Source of the DNA: Phoronis australis
Lineage: Eukaryota > Phoronida > Phoronidae
Assembly: GCA_002633005.1 (NCBI GenBank)
Contig: NMRA01000073.1
Location: 779,791 to 843,790, forward strand
Length of the DNA: 64,000 nt
Reading direction: 5' to 3'
This document shows, in pieces, positions 12,288-24,770 of the stretch. A model generated the notes under the pieces. That model was given only the letters and a program-made list of their open reading frames with translations, did not search any database and was not told the origin of the DNA. The translations under genes and the position numbers were made by a program. The number at the start of each line of letters is the position of its first letter. Within the stretch, counting starts at the first letter, position 1.

Positions 12288-15200
12288 ATGTCTGGTAAGA
12301 ACAAAGGTCCAGATGGATTGAAAGTTTGTGTTTGTGTTGAGTGTTAGTGTTGAGTGTTAGTACTCTCCGGGTGAAGAGTTTAACCAGCCTGATAATGTTC
12401 TTCAGAGTTTGTTCAGCTCAACAGTCCTATACATTATTGTCCAGCATGGCTGTACAGTGTACCTGCNTGGCTACTAGTCCTAAGCACTGTTCCGTTCTTT
12501 ATCCTTTAGAGAGGAAGGCGGACATTATTAGTGGCATTTGTGGTTACATTTTGATTTTTGGTTATCATCAGGGGTAAATTTTTAAAATTTTTAATTCCGC
12601 AGGTTCTATTTAGTTATGCGTGTGACACTCCACCAGAAGTGACATTCGCGAACTGAATCGTTCACCCCCAGTTTTGTAAATGTGGTGATTCATTCCAGAT
12701 ATCTGATTTTATACTTTTTCCAAAAACTGCCGTTATTAGTTGCCTTCAACTAGTATTCTCAGACAATTGAGAGGGAGTTATAGTCACTTTTTGATCTCCA
12801 GTGAATTAGAAATGGCTGGATCGAGACAGTGACAACAAAAACACGAATCACATGCATGGTGAAGCTGTACTAGTTGATGGCCTTCGACACTAAAGTGACC
12901 TAATTTTGCATATGCATGGGTGACACCAACTCTGTGGCCTTGAGTTTCTAACAGTGGCTACAGCTGACTACAATTTGCACTTCAAACATGCATTCCTTGC
13001 AGATGGCAACAGCTCAGAGAACTGAATTATAAACAGTATGGCAGCCTTCTTCAGAACATCTTCAGAACGTGTTCATAAATTAACATGATCTCTGCCTTCA
13101 TGTTCCTTATGTTATCTAAAGGTACTAAATTTGCCGCATGCACGAAAGTTTTACATTACTTTAGCTGTGGCGTGAATTGGCAATGTTGCATTCTGGACAT
13201 CAATGAACCAACTCCTGATGGATCTTGTCATGCATCGTAAACTGGTGAAACGGAACTCCTATACCCTTCGAGAGCTTGTGATGTGTACATAATTGTACGC
13301 AACAACTTCCACAAATAGTGAATAAGACTCAAACATGTCCGATATCAAACACAGGACAAAGTACATGACTTGTAAAAAGTGAAGCTGGCGGGAAATGATT
13401 TGGGCCGCATGCTTCACTTCTGGACTGACGCATGTGGGGAAATATTCGGGTCGCGGGCATCACTTTAGGGTGACGTATGCATCATTAGTTAGAGCCCTGG
13501 GGAATTCGAGTAACTACACTAACTTGGAAATTTATCTAGGATATCAAAAAAACGCAATTTAACCAGAAGTGACACTGAAAACAAATTGCCTTTCCCTCGA
13601 AAGTGCATTCGACTGAGCATCATTTTTCACTGGAAACCTGGAAAGTAATCGAGGATTATTATGATTGCTATGTAATAATGTGTTAATTAGCTGCTTTTGA
13701 GTGTTTGGTGATTGGCGTGACAAGCATATAGTAGAGTGAGCCAATCACAAGAGCAGTTATCAAATTGGAAATCTTTATGCACCATGTGTGACATTTTGCC
13801 GTGTTTTTAACTGTCTGAAAAACTTACAATTGGTCTCATAATATCACTTACCATTAAAGGATTCTATATCTGCTACCTGTGTTCTTCTTGGTAACAGAAA
13901 TAGGATTCAGTGGCGGATTTAGAGGGGGCCCAAAGGGGCCATTTGGCAGTTCGGGGATGCGAATGTCTGAGGGGTAAAATCCTAGTTAATACTCTGCTCT
14001 GCCTCCCCCCCCAAGTCAAAATCCTGCATCTGCCCTTGGAATCCTATCATGGTAAGGACTGTTTTGAGACAAATTTGTTGAGAGTAAAATGCCTGATCCT
14101 ATCTACAATTGTTAGCCAGCTAAACAAGACGAAATGCAACATTACTTTAACTTAAGAAAACCTTCTATTTTGTTAATTTTGTAATTGAAATTGAATATAC
14201 CATGGGACATGTATTGCTATGCGGAAAGGTAGAAGATTGGTGACAATGTCGACACACAGCATAACCTTGTAAATGGTGCTCATAAGCATGTTTGCATCAC
14301 TAGAAAGTCTGCGTCAGTAGTCCATTGCTGTTAAGATGTCGTAAATAATACAGTTTTCCTGCAGCCAAAGTTCAGTTCTATGAACCAATGTGAAGAGAAC
14401 TAGACGCTCTAGAGATTTGGAGCTAGAACTAAAGTACGCTAGGTCGTGTATGGTCTTGCAATGAGTGTATGGATGTTCAATACATGAGACTTCTAACTTG
14501 AGTTATGTAGCTTTAGATTTATGTCTAGGCTGAATTTTGCCAACTTCCGAACATCATATCACTGAAATGGCTGATCAGATTCATACGAAATTTTAATGCT
14601 AGACAGTGCTGTTTAAAACTGGTCTTGAAAAGTCTGTTGTTTTTAAATTGTTTCACTTTTGCATGATGAGCATTGGGTTTCTTTTGGAATCAAATTCTTA
14701 ATCTGTAAGCTCCTCACTTTTAGAAAATACTTTAAATTTAGCTAAATGCTCAGACTTACAGAGACTTGTTGTAACTCAGGTCTGTATCTGCAAGTCCTGA
14801 GGAAGAAGTTAATTGCTATGTTGTTTCTCATTATTTCAGAGCGCAAAAAAGCGGATGACGAAGTGCACAGGTTAACCTATCTAAAAAGGGAACTTGTAAG
14901 TAGGATAAAACCTTTTGAATGATCAGCGAATTCTTTTCGCTTCATCTTAACATATAAAGTGAGTCGAGTTTGGTAACATGTTTTCAATGAAGTACGTAAC
15001 AATTTTGTATGTTTTATGGTATAGGATCCTAGAAAAATATATGATCTGCATAAATCCATACTTGTCACAGGACTTGGAATTTTCCTTTTTTAAAAGGATT
15101 TCATCTTTTTTAGTTTCGATTTCCTCTTATTTAATTTACAGTTTCCTCTATTTTCCTCTCTTTTTTATCATTATTTTGACTTTATTCATGCATTTGTTTC

Positions 15201-18200
15201 AGTTACATTTTACAACACAAAAAATATTTCTGTCTTACCAGCCTATTTATTTATGGAGGGATATATCACACGGAAAATTTTCCTCTTGTTTGTCATTGGT
15301 CATTCCAAGCCCTGTCGTCAATAATCGCCTACATAATCTCAACATTTGAGTTGAAAATCAGCATATTTTTATCAGTAATTCTATGTGGTCACTGTTCTCA
15401 AATCAGTGATCACTCTTGCCTTGCTATATATTTCACAACAGTGATGTCAAACTTCTAATTAGATATTATCAGGCAGCTAACTTTCTCGAATTACTAGGCA
15501 GAAAAAGCCATTGTTTGTATAAATTGTTCCAAGCAAAATGCAGCAAGTGTAAAAAGGGAATTAATTTCATCTTTAAGGGTTTTTTATCAGTTTGGCACAT
15601 TCTACTTTCTAAAAGATTATTTTGAACCTTTTCTATGAAAATGAATTAGTAGAAATTAGCAATTCTTTAGTCAGTTCAAGTAAGCTGTGGGCTCTTGTTT
15701 TTTCCTTTGTGATAACTGTGTCCCATGGCCAAGCTGTCCACCACAACCCTGTTACATAACAATTACACATTTGAAGTGAGCAGTGACATCAGATACAGAT
15801 AGTGAAATTCAATTGTGACCAGTTCATGACTTGTGGCTTAAAGAACTGTTATTTTTCATTGCTTTCATTTTAATTCATAAGAACTTAATAACTATCATGG
15901 TTAAAAACACTTCTCATATCACATAAAATATGCAGAATTTACCAGAAACACCTTCTAAATTAGCCACTTCTAAAAAAATGATGGCATTTGCCCCTTGCTT
16001 GAGGCTTAACGCCCACCCTTGTAGACCTAGAAGTCAGTGTTTTTATTTCTATTTCTATCTGTGAGGGAAGTATTTTCTGTATTGCCTCAGATGAATCATC
16101 CCAGGTTTTGTTACACGTTTGTCGTGGTGACGTTAAGTGTGTGTTACTACGCCATGCTTCAGGGATGAAAAAATTAGTTTGCCCAGTTTCTAAAAAAAAT
16201 TTTTGAAACCTTGAGAAGATTAGATGAGGAAGTGTGTGAAGACGCATTAATTTTATGTTTATTAGAACTAATTCACTGTTTTTGTTTCAATTGAACTGGC
16301 ACGTTCATTTTTTGTTAAAGGCATCATGGACCTTTCATGTTGACTTCTTTTAACTAACATGAAATTAATAGAAATAGGCTGATTTCACAAAATTTACAGT
16401 AAAAGACCTAATTCATTTTTCATTTTAGCCATTAATTAAACATCTGTTGTTATCTTTGATTCTCAGGAGGCTGAACTGCCCAAGAGTGAAGTGACCAGAA
16501 TTGTCCAAGACATAGCCAAGGATGTATGTTAACTTTGTCTGTTATTTGTATTGTTACGTTTATCAAAGATTTCTGAGACCTGCAATCATATATTAGGACT
16601 CAGAGTATTGATTCTGGGAATTATTAGTGTATACTTACTTTGTTAAAGACATCACTGTTTTTTTTTTCAGAATACTGCATTTTGTAAAATATAGTGATGC
16701 TGTAATTACTATTACTGACTTAGAGTTTACTCAATAGCATGTAACTTCACAGGACAATTATTTAAATTTAGTGATGTGCAAATGACATTTTTTTTCTAAA
16801 TTTTATCATATTAGTCAATATGGCTGGGGTTGGGTGGCCCCAGATACATATCCTTACAATACAATTTACAGTATATCATACAGAACAGTTATTTTGAATC
16901 AGAACTCATAGTGATTGGGTGCTCAATTAGCATAAGTTCATTATGCAAATGAGAAATGGTATTCAGGGTACAGTTGAGACAGCTAGTAAGCAGTTTTAAT
17001 GAAATGCAGTTTTTTGTTTTTATAAAATAAAATTGTTTGTTACAGGACACTTTAAGTCAAGAAGACAAGGAACGACGGCTAAAGGAGAAGATCACAAAGC
17101 AACTGACAGGAAGGGTAACCACGGTTGTATTATCTTTAAAAGGGTACACAGAACAGAGGTCTGTCTCATGGAAAGTGGCTTAAGAGTTAAGTCGGAAATT
17201 TGGTACTATGCTCCACACAGATATTTCTGAAATATAATTAAATCTCACTTGAGCAAAAATGCAGTCTCTGAGAATATATATTTACTGAATTACTGTAAAT
17301 TATTTCTTTGGCTCGTAATTACTTGACTGAACCTCACAAATTGTAGAGTGGGAGGGTAAGACCAGATTTCTGTCTTAAGTCTTAGGCACTTTTCATAAAA
17401 CAGACCCCGCCGCGGTACTGAGTTCTATTTTCCCAATGGATTTTAGCATGATCACATCCTTCGCTTGTGATTCACAGTGATACTTGGCAAAAATTTTCGC
17501 TTTATTTTGCATTTTCACACATCTCCGGAATGCACACTTGCTGTTAAGGCTGTATGTAACCTTAAAGGCGAAGGCAACCTTTTTCCATGTCATTTTGAGC
17601 TAAAATAAGGTTGGTTGGTTATCCTAGACGTATTTTTCACTTAATTACAGCTTTTCGTAATTTTATTAATTACTCGTCCGCTTTTCCGGAAGTGACGTTT
17701 TAGGAGGCAAGCGCTTCCCGCCACTTGGTTTTGCGTTGAGCTTACTGTGCGAATCTGTTCTATTCTACTTTTGTTTTGTGCTATTTTTCACCAATTGTCG
17801 CCACCACTTTCCATCGGCGAGTATTCNAAACCCACAACAAATGTATTCTATGTTTTGTAGAAACCCCCAAAAAACGTATTCTATGTTTTGTACAAACCCG
17901 CAACAAACATATTCTATGTTCTGTATTGGCTAAGATGTCTTGTTGCTCGTACTGAAGTTGCAAATTGTGCTTTTTTCAGAATATCATGCGGATGCCTTGT
18001 CCTCATACTTCATTTCGGTAAGAAGTGTTCCTGTCAGTCCACTTTCCATAGCATTTGGGGTGTGTACCGCCCTTTGACACCTAGTGAAGGGTGTTTGCAA
18101 TACGATCTCAGAAACCATCTAACTGTTCTACAGTGTTTCGTTTGCCAAATGTTACCCAACTTATTTCATCGAGATGTTAAGACAGCCTTGAGTCTGGTGT

Positions 18201-21200
18201 GACAGGATCTATACTCTTGGATCAAAATACTGCGTTAAGTCTCATCTTTCCACCCACTTCTCTCTATCTGCCAGTCATTTAAAAGATTTGCAAATAATTT
18301 AGGGCCTAAAGAAAGCATCCCATGCTTTGCTGATTTTTAAATGGATACTAGATATCCTGGTTTTCTGCGGTTATGGAAAATAGGTGGAATTCTCAGAATC
18401 TGACTTCTTTCACGGAATTATAAATTTCAGATGAAATTTTTATATTTCAATAGCAAGCAGCATAATTCTAAATAAAATGTTTTCCTTTTAATTATCATAA
18501 ATTGAGACTAATCCATAAAATTCAATATCATAGGAGACATGACAAGTAGTTATTCATTGTTTCTGACGGCCGTGCTGTTTTTTGGGGTTTTGATAATGAT
18601 GCAGCAAGTCATCTGTAAAACAGAGCTGTGACATTATTCAGTACTTTGAAACTGTAAAACAGAAAACGGAATGTTATGTTTGCTAGAATGGATTATGTGA
18701 CTGTTAACTTTTTAAAAAGAGAAAACCATCATCTAGATACTAGGTTTTGTCTAGTGCTCCCCTACCCCTAGTGGCCATTTTATTTAAAGATTTTATTGTC
18801 TGCTGTCTAGTGTCGTCAGCTTCCAATCCTCATCTAGACTTCATTCTGTCAATGACAACTCCAGAGTAGTGTTCCTTTGACCAAATTTCTTGCAACAAAA
18901 GCAAGATCTCACAAAAAACAACTTGAGTGAAAGGCGAGTGTTTCACCAGTTTTGCTCGGCAGCTTATTAAACTATCATAAAGATAGCAAAATGGCGGCCA
19001 TTGAGGTGATTGGTCGATGGGGTTGGAATGTTGCATTGTGGGATTGAGTTCACTCCTTCCACTCGAGGAGCAAAGATTTTTTTGCTGTAAGTAAAGCTAG
19101 TGTCTTGCAGTATACGTAACACAACCCTGATAAAAGGAATAGTGTTGTGCAGCTTGGAGACACTGTCTTGTATTTCCTCTGTGTTGGCGTCTCTGTCCAC
19201 CAATATCCATAAGGGACGTATATCTGGACGGAAGAATGGTCAGCTCTTGCCATGTTTGTGACAAACCTGACAAGTGTTGCTCTCCAATGACAATTTTTTA
19301 AATTAGTAATTTGAACTGAGCCATTTCCCCCTTGACCATATTGTATACAAACTTTTTTGTGGAGTTCACTTTTTTGGAAGTTTTGAATTCCAAAAATAAA
19401 ATGAGGCTTGACAGCTTTATGTACACTCGTGCATTTTAGCTGGGTACATTTTTCCGTCATACTTTGTCTGCTGCTATGTCTCCTGAACATAGCTGACATT
19501 AATTTCCCAGCAAAAATCTGAATTGCTAGTGGAAATTTCGGTTGCATTTTCGTCTAACTTCCAAGTCCTTTGTTGAATCATTGGCTTGTGTTAGAGTAAA
19601 AGTTATACAGTTTGAGGCAGTGAAAATTTACTTTGCTCAAGATGGGAGCCATCCCAAATTCAAGAATTATAAAGATGAACGATGAACAAACATTCACCTT
19701 GATGTTATTCATGAGGATGCATGAAAATGTTGCGTTCGCAACAAGGCTTCAACTTCGTACAATATCTTGTTGCTAGATTACTCACTTGATTTGTTCTTCA
19801 GGTTTTTCAAGACCTTTGTCAGTGACCTCTGTTGTCAAACTTTGGAGCATTATTATTGGTCTCCGATTAATGCCTGTGTTACTCTTTTCAGCTTCTTTCC
19901 ATCAGACTTGGCACTTCTCGAAGGTAGGGTTTATGTTTCACATATGTCTCTTGGTGAAGAAATATTATCTTCATGAAGCTGTGTTTGCACAGAAAAAATG
20001 ATGATGACAAAAATGGTTATTTGTTGCGAATAGATTTGTTATTTCTAATTGACTTATGTTATATAATATATGTGATTAGGGTTAATTATTATGTAGATGT
20101 TCATGGCTGATTTAAATGAGGGGAAATCACACAGTCTTCAAAGACTGGCATAATGAAAAGCCCTCTCACCTTTAAGGAAGTCTAGATTGTATCAATGGGG
20201 GGTGGTTGTGAAGCTGAAGTTAACATGGACATTCGAAAGTGAAAGTTTTGAAATTTTGGGGTTGGTTGTTGGGCTGAAGATGGTCATTATCCAAAACAAG
20301 TATGTTACCGCCAATTCTGGACCAGCTCAAAAAATGACTGAAAAAAATGAACGGGGATTCCCCTCTTTTCTTAGGTTGCGGTGGGGATATGCAAGCCACT
20401 GACTTTACTGAGCTGTGTCAGGGATTCAGCAGCCTATTTCGGTCTGGATCAAACAGTTCAGATGTAGTGACTGTAAAATATGTAGAGATGTACCCCCATT
20501 TCTAGCTCAATGCACACTGCTGATGTTAGTGGTATCAATAGAAGTTTTCATCAGAAATGCTTTTTGAATTCATTTTCCCATGTCGTTTAGGAAGGGGTGT
20601 TAATTTTCAATTTCTGTTTTCTTTCAGATCAGGCTAGAAAGAAAGAGAACCGTATCCCCAACATTGAAATTCAAACATCATTTGGTATAGGGGATTTTTT
20701 GAGAACTGGTAAGATATTATTACTAGCAAGCACATGCCTGATCTTGTGGCCTACACACGACTGTTACACCAACAGGTATCAAACCATCTGTAGAGTCCAT
20801 GACAAAGGTAATCAGATAAAATACCATTTCCCCATCAGGATGGCTGATTCCGTTTTCACAAAAAATGGCAGATAACGACTGTTATTGCCGCAAATTTCAA
20901 ATTTCAAAATGGCTAAATCACATTCATTTTTAGCAGCTTTCCTGTTAGTTTCTCCTAATGGTCGTGGTGAAGACTGCTCCGGCAATGATTTTGGATGTTG
21001 CCCAGAATTTAAAGCAGGAATTCTACGTCATTTTCTGTGAAAATTTTTTCAATTTTTAGCATTTGCCATAGGAATTAGTCAGGGGGTTTTGACTGAATGA
21101 ATTCAAGAGCGCCTGACATTTTTAAAAGTAGGTTAGTCATGCAATGTGTTTTTGTACCTCCAAAAAAGAGGAGAATTCAATTGAGGCTGAGCCTATTAGG

Positions 21201-24200
21201 AAGTGGTGTTCAGAAAGTTTTGGTTGGGTAATGCACAAGAACTCAAATGGTACCCCTGAAAGGTTTACAAAAGGTGGGGTCTTAGTAGAACACACTCCAA
21301 ATGTGTGTACACGTTATTTTATTTTCAGCTTTGTTTGGGAACTTGGAATCAGAAATAACTTAACTGATTGTACTCCTCATTGGGTTGCCAAAATAGGTTG
21401 ACTTGACATGTGCACATATATGTAGTATCTCTATCAGAGTTCACTATTACAGGCTACAGAGCTATGTCAACAGGGTAGATTGGAATTCAATTCCGCTCAA
21501 CTTATGTAAACATGAAAAATTAAGAGCTCAACTCGTGGTGTTTTTTGGTCATTATTATTAAAGATTTAATTCTTCCTCATGGGTTTGCAAGAAGTAACGT
21601 TCTGTGTATCTTTTGGCAGAGAACAACCTGAGTGTGTCTTTTCTAAGGTTGCTAATGTATCGTTTTCAGTTAACATTCCTGAGTTTCCAAATGCAAAAAC
21701 TGAAGTTCGTTTGGAATTCAACGACAGGTAAGTCATCCTAAGGCTGCGCTTCTAGTATCTGTAATATCCATAATAAATTAAACACGTAGAATGTTGATAG
21801 CTCACTTACCAGTTTTCTCAACAGTCCTAAAAAACTTGGATGCCTGAACTGTGGCAACAAACATGTTCCACACTTTAATTTTTTTTGTATATGATATTTA
21901 AAAGTCTCATGGTATTTGTTTCCTCTTTTAACATCCTATACGGGCGTATTGGAGAAATATAGCATTCATTTTGGCATGTTGGTGATTGTTTAAATAAATT
22001 TTGGAACCAATATCGGTTTTAGCGGTAATGGACTGTGTAGTTTTTTGTTGTTTTTGTTTGGATGGTGCAGGTACATGTAGCCTGATAACGAGGGGCTCGT
22101 TCTTAGAAAACTGGCTTAGTTATGACACATCTTAAGTTTCAGTCAGTTTTAAGAGAAATCTGAAATTTGCCTCTGTCAAGTCTGTTTCAAGAAAGAGCTC
22201 TTTAGTTTAACTTAGGTTTTTTCTGCATTTTGATTAACTTACCAGATGTGGAAGTTTAAAGTTTGGAAGTTGAGACAAATCTTAGTCAAAATGAACTTGT
22301 GTCAGTTTCTTGGAACGTGCCTCAGTAACACAAACACAGTAATTTCTCGACAATTTCGGACAAAAATAATTATGAAAATTGACCTGTTCTCATTTTTCAA
22401 AGGGTTCTAGCATTGTTGTGAATGTCAAAGATTCTCAGAAATTGTCTTATATGTAGTAGCAATGGAACAGTACTTAACAATTACAAAGCGTTTATTTGGT
22501 TTTACTCACCTTTTTGAGGAACGGAATTTCACTGAATCCACCATATCGTGTTCTAAACTGGTAAGATTCACGCTGTAATATTACTGTAACAGAATATTGT
22601 CAGTTATACCCATATTTTGTAAGTGTTGAACATGATGGAGAAAACTGTTAAGAAAAACTTAATAAGTAAATTGTAACTATTGGATCACACCAACATTTAC
22701 ATACAGCTGTAGTAATGCTGTATTCATGTTCGTCTGTGTACATAATAGGTACCTGCTTTTGACTGAATGTTTCTCATTTAGTTTCAGCTCCAAACAACGA
22801 CTCGTGAAAACATGTCAAAAGGTTTTGTCAAGTATCTAGTGATGAGATTCTTGATCAGGGACAGAATTTAACCAGTAAATTTTGTTTAGGAATTTTAATT
22901 GCAATTAGTCCTCATCATGTGTTTCCTATGATAGGTCATACCGACTAAATTCATCTAGCAGCGGGGACGAAGACATTTCTAAAGGAACAAAGAGTAAAAC
23001 TAAGAAGAAGAAGAAGAAAAAGAAGACGGCGGCCAATCGGGAATCGGGAGATTTTTCCAGTGCTGATGTTTTGTCGTCAGTAAACAAGAACACTGGCTCA
23101 AGTGTTAGTCAGAGCAATCAAGGGTCAAAAGTCACAGTAGAAGAAACAAATGTTTTTGCCTCTATGTTACGTGTCAGGCCAAAGACTGGTCCGTCGTCAA
23201 GCTCTAGTGTGAAAGAGAACAAGGACAAGGAACACGTTACTGAGAACAAGGGAAAGTGTTCAGACCAAGTGGGTGATGCTAGTACAACTACTTCAGTCAA
23301 TACAAAACCACTGAAGCGGTGTAGGTGGTGTGACAAGGAAGAGCCTTCGCGGAAAACGTTTAAAAAGTGCGCCAGGTTAGCATCAGCCTACTTTCAAAAT
23401 GTGGGGGCAGATCCAGGATTTTGAGTTGGGGAGGGGCAAGGCAGGGTATTAGTCATGATTTTGCCCGTCAGACATTCGCACCCCTGAAGTGCCAAATCGA
23501 ATATGGACCATGGCCCCCTTGCCCCCTCCCCCCAAAAATCCGCCATTGTAATGTAATCTGTGGTTTTCAAAATGTGATTTACAGAAAAACTCATTACAAT
23601 AACTCCGACACGCTTGAGAGTATGGATGTTCTAGTCTGTACAAGTGGGCCTTCAGATTAGTGAAATTTCTGATAAAAAAACTTCAGGGTGGTTGGATCTG
23701 ACTGCATTCTGTCATCTAAATTTTAAAGGAAACGTTACAACAGACTTCTGGTAGAATCACTCATCTGAGCTCTTTTCAATTTTTGACGTAACGTAGGTGC
23801 AGCTGACGTCTTTGACGAGAAACTATCAATTGTTGGCTTCTAACTCATCACATTTACATATTCTGGATGTCGTCGACGTGTAAATGCTAAATAATCAATG
23901 TTATTCTTTCCTTTGAGAAAAATTATGCCATCATTTAGGTTTGGGAATCGAGCTCTCCGTTTCTCCACTGCTCCCTGTAAAGTGTTGATTCATGCCTATC
24001 TGGGTGTTTGAGCAATGCCATTGTCCTTGTCCAGTGACGTTTGTCCAGGTTATAGTTCAAGCTCAGTGCTTGATCTCAGCTGCCAGTCGGACTTTTCTGA
24101 TGTATTTGGATACCCACAGTTGCCAAGCTTTCGCAGGTTGATATTAATGTATAATCAGTACAACTCTAACCATTTAAAATGACATTAAACCTGTGTTCTC

Positions 24201-24770
24201 ATGGTTTTTTGTGACATGCGAGCAGGTGTCACCACAAGTAAAGATCTGTGTTATTTTGTTAAATACATTGAAAGCAGAATTTTTATAGGCATTGTATACA
24301 CGCTTGATTTTGAAAGACATGACATTTATTGCGATTAGTTACCCATTATTTTTTCCATAGAATGTTGACTCTTGATTGGTGGTCTTCACATATGGAAAGA
24401 GACTGGATGTGGCCTTTGTCATGTCATGTGACTTAATCATGTGATGTGTCTGTTTCAGGTGTAGAGATGAAGGCGTAGCATCTCCTAGGTTTTACTGTGG
24501 AAAAGACTGTCAGAGTGAGTTTTACTTCCTTAAGTTTGAAAGTTTGATTTATGTATCACATAATGAATAGCTGGTATAAAAATTAAAATGATACCTTGAA
24601 TTGAAATAGTTTATTAAGTTTTGTCCCAAAAATACTAATTGTATGTATGACTACATGTTATAGTGCATTGTTAAATGCGATTTTTATGTTCTGTTAATTT
24701 TCTTAACTTTTTTTCAGTTTCCGATTGGCATTCGAAACACAGAATGGAACACAAGAATAAATTTTTTTGA
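12288..24770 (+). CDS. MYND zinc-finger protein, 9 coding exons, 290 aa
   Basis: Exons: 12288-12294, 14840-14895, 16467-16523, 17046-17114, 20633-20708, 21670-21727, 22935-23375, 24459-24514, 24718-24770. Together they give 873 nt with no internal stop, and every junction keeps frame across GT-AG borders. The first exon encodes only two codons plus one base before GTAAGA. The protein has a charged N-terminus (residues 1-63), a middle block with FGIGDFLRT, a run of lysines from a GAA/AAG tract (23000-23026), a Ser/Thr-rich linker and a C-terminal MYND finger. Finger ligands are C237, C240, C253, C256, C268, C272, H281 and H285. MYND fingers bind proline-rich partner peptides, so an adaptor role is plausible. 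I do not recognise the family. The gene model is inference from splice sites and frame; the finger is directly visible. Confidence 0.85.
13908..14038 (+). mobile_element. hAT-like MITE, CAGTGGCGGATTTAG family, copy 1
   Basis: It starts CAGTGGCGGATTTAGAGG and ends AAAATCCTGCATCTGCCCTTG, an imperfect inverted repeat, with C-rich and G-rich blocks inside. It lies in intron 1 of the MYND gene. Related copies are at 23404-23550 (inverted) and 32211-32374. Confidence 0.7.
14039..14130 (+). repeat. Block similar to 12027-12118
   Basis: GAATCCTATCAYRGTAAGGA, a nearby TGAGAC and AGCTAAACAAG occur in the same order at 12027-12118 and here, suggesting an old dispersed or duplicated sequence around exon 1 of the MYND gene. 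Confidence 0.4.
17566..17826 (+). mobile_element. Solo end of the Kolobok-like transposon
   Basis: After TTAA at 17562-17565 the sequence begins AGGCGAAGGCAACC and matches the inverted right end of the element at 29167-30844 over about 260 bp, including subterminal sequence (CCATCGGCGAGTATTC). Similarity stops at the N at 17827, next to a 33-bp tandem repeat. No partner end is visible downstream, so this is a truncated copy or the join is an assembly artefact. It lies in intron 4 of the MYND gene. Confidence 0.85.
17828..17928 (+). repeat. 33-bp tandem repeat, three copies
   Basis: Copies start at 17828, 17861 and 17894, each with the form AAACCC..CAA.AAA followed by TATTCTATGTT.TGTA. The unit is divisible by three and stays open, so it reads as an 11-residue repeat (NPQQTYSMFC-like). 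That is expected by chance for a 33-bp unit lacking stops and is not evidence of coding. It abuts the N at 17827. Confidence 0.85.
22090..22326 (+). mobile_element. MITE of the GGGGCC..TTCCAA family, copy 1
   Basis: The left end AGGGGCTCGTTCTTAGAAAA and the right end CAGTTTCTTGGAACGTGCCT form an imperfect inverted repeat. The interior GATGTGGAAGTTTAAAGTTT and AGTCAAAATGAACTT match the copy at 46538-46769. No coding capacity. It lies in intron 6 of the MYND gene. Confidence 0.7.
22484..22690 (+). repeat. Dispersed repeat, related to 25808-25985
   Basis: ACAAAGCRTTTATTTGGT, then GGAATTTCAC or AGAATTTCAC, GGTRAGATTC, and AAGAAAAACTTAAT or AAGACTTAATTT occur in the same order in both places, with substantial divergence. 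It is probably an old interspersed repeat. Confidence 0.5.
23404..23550 (-). mobile_element. hAT-like MITE, CAGTGGCGGATTTAG family, copy 2 (inverted)
   Basis: This is the reverse-strand copy of the element at 13908 and 32211: it runs from GGGGCAGATCCAGGATTTTG to AAAAATCCGCCATTG. It begins about 28 bp after the 5' splice site of MYND exon 7 (23375). Unspliced read-through there adds a short tail that belongs to the repeat and not to the gene. Confidence 0.7.

Noticed and set aside
17736-17933. Protein with 11-residue repeats
   Set aside because: Any 33-bp tandem repeat without stops reads this way. The frame starts within a transposon end and crosses an N.
19050-19547. 165-codon open frame on the minus strand
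   Set aside because: Lies in a MYND-gene intron on the opposite strand, no family motif, several overlapping frames of similar length. Could be part of an unrecognised repeat.
23376-23424. Extension of MYND exon 7 to the stop at 23424
   Set aside because: GCCAGgttagc is a valid donor and the next exon supplies the missing Cys pair in frame. The extension reads into a MITE.
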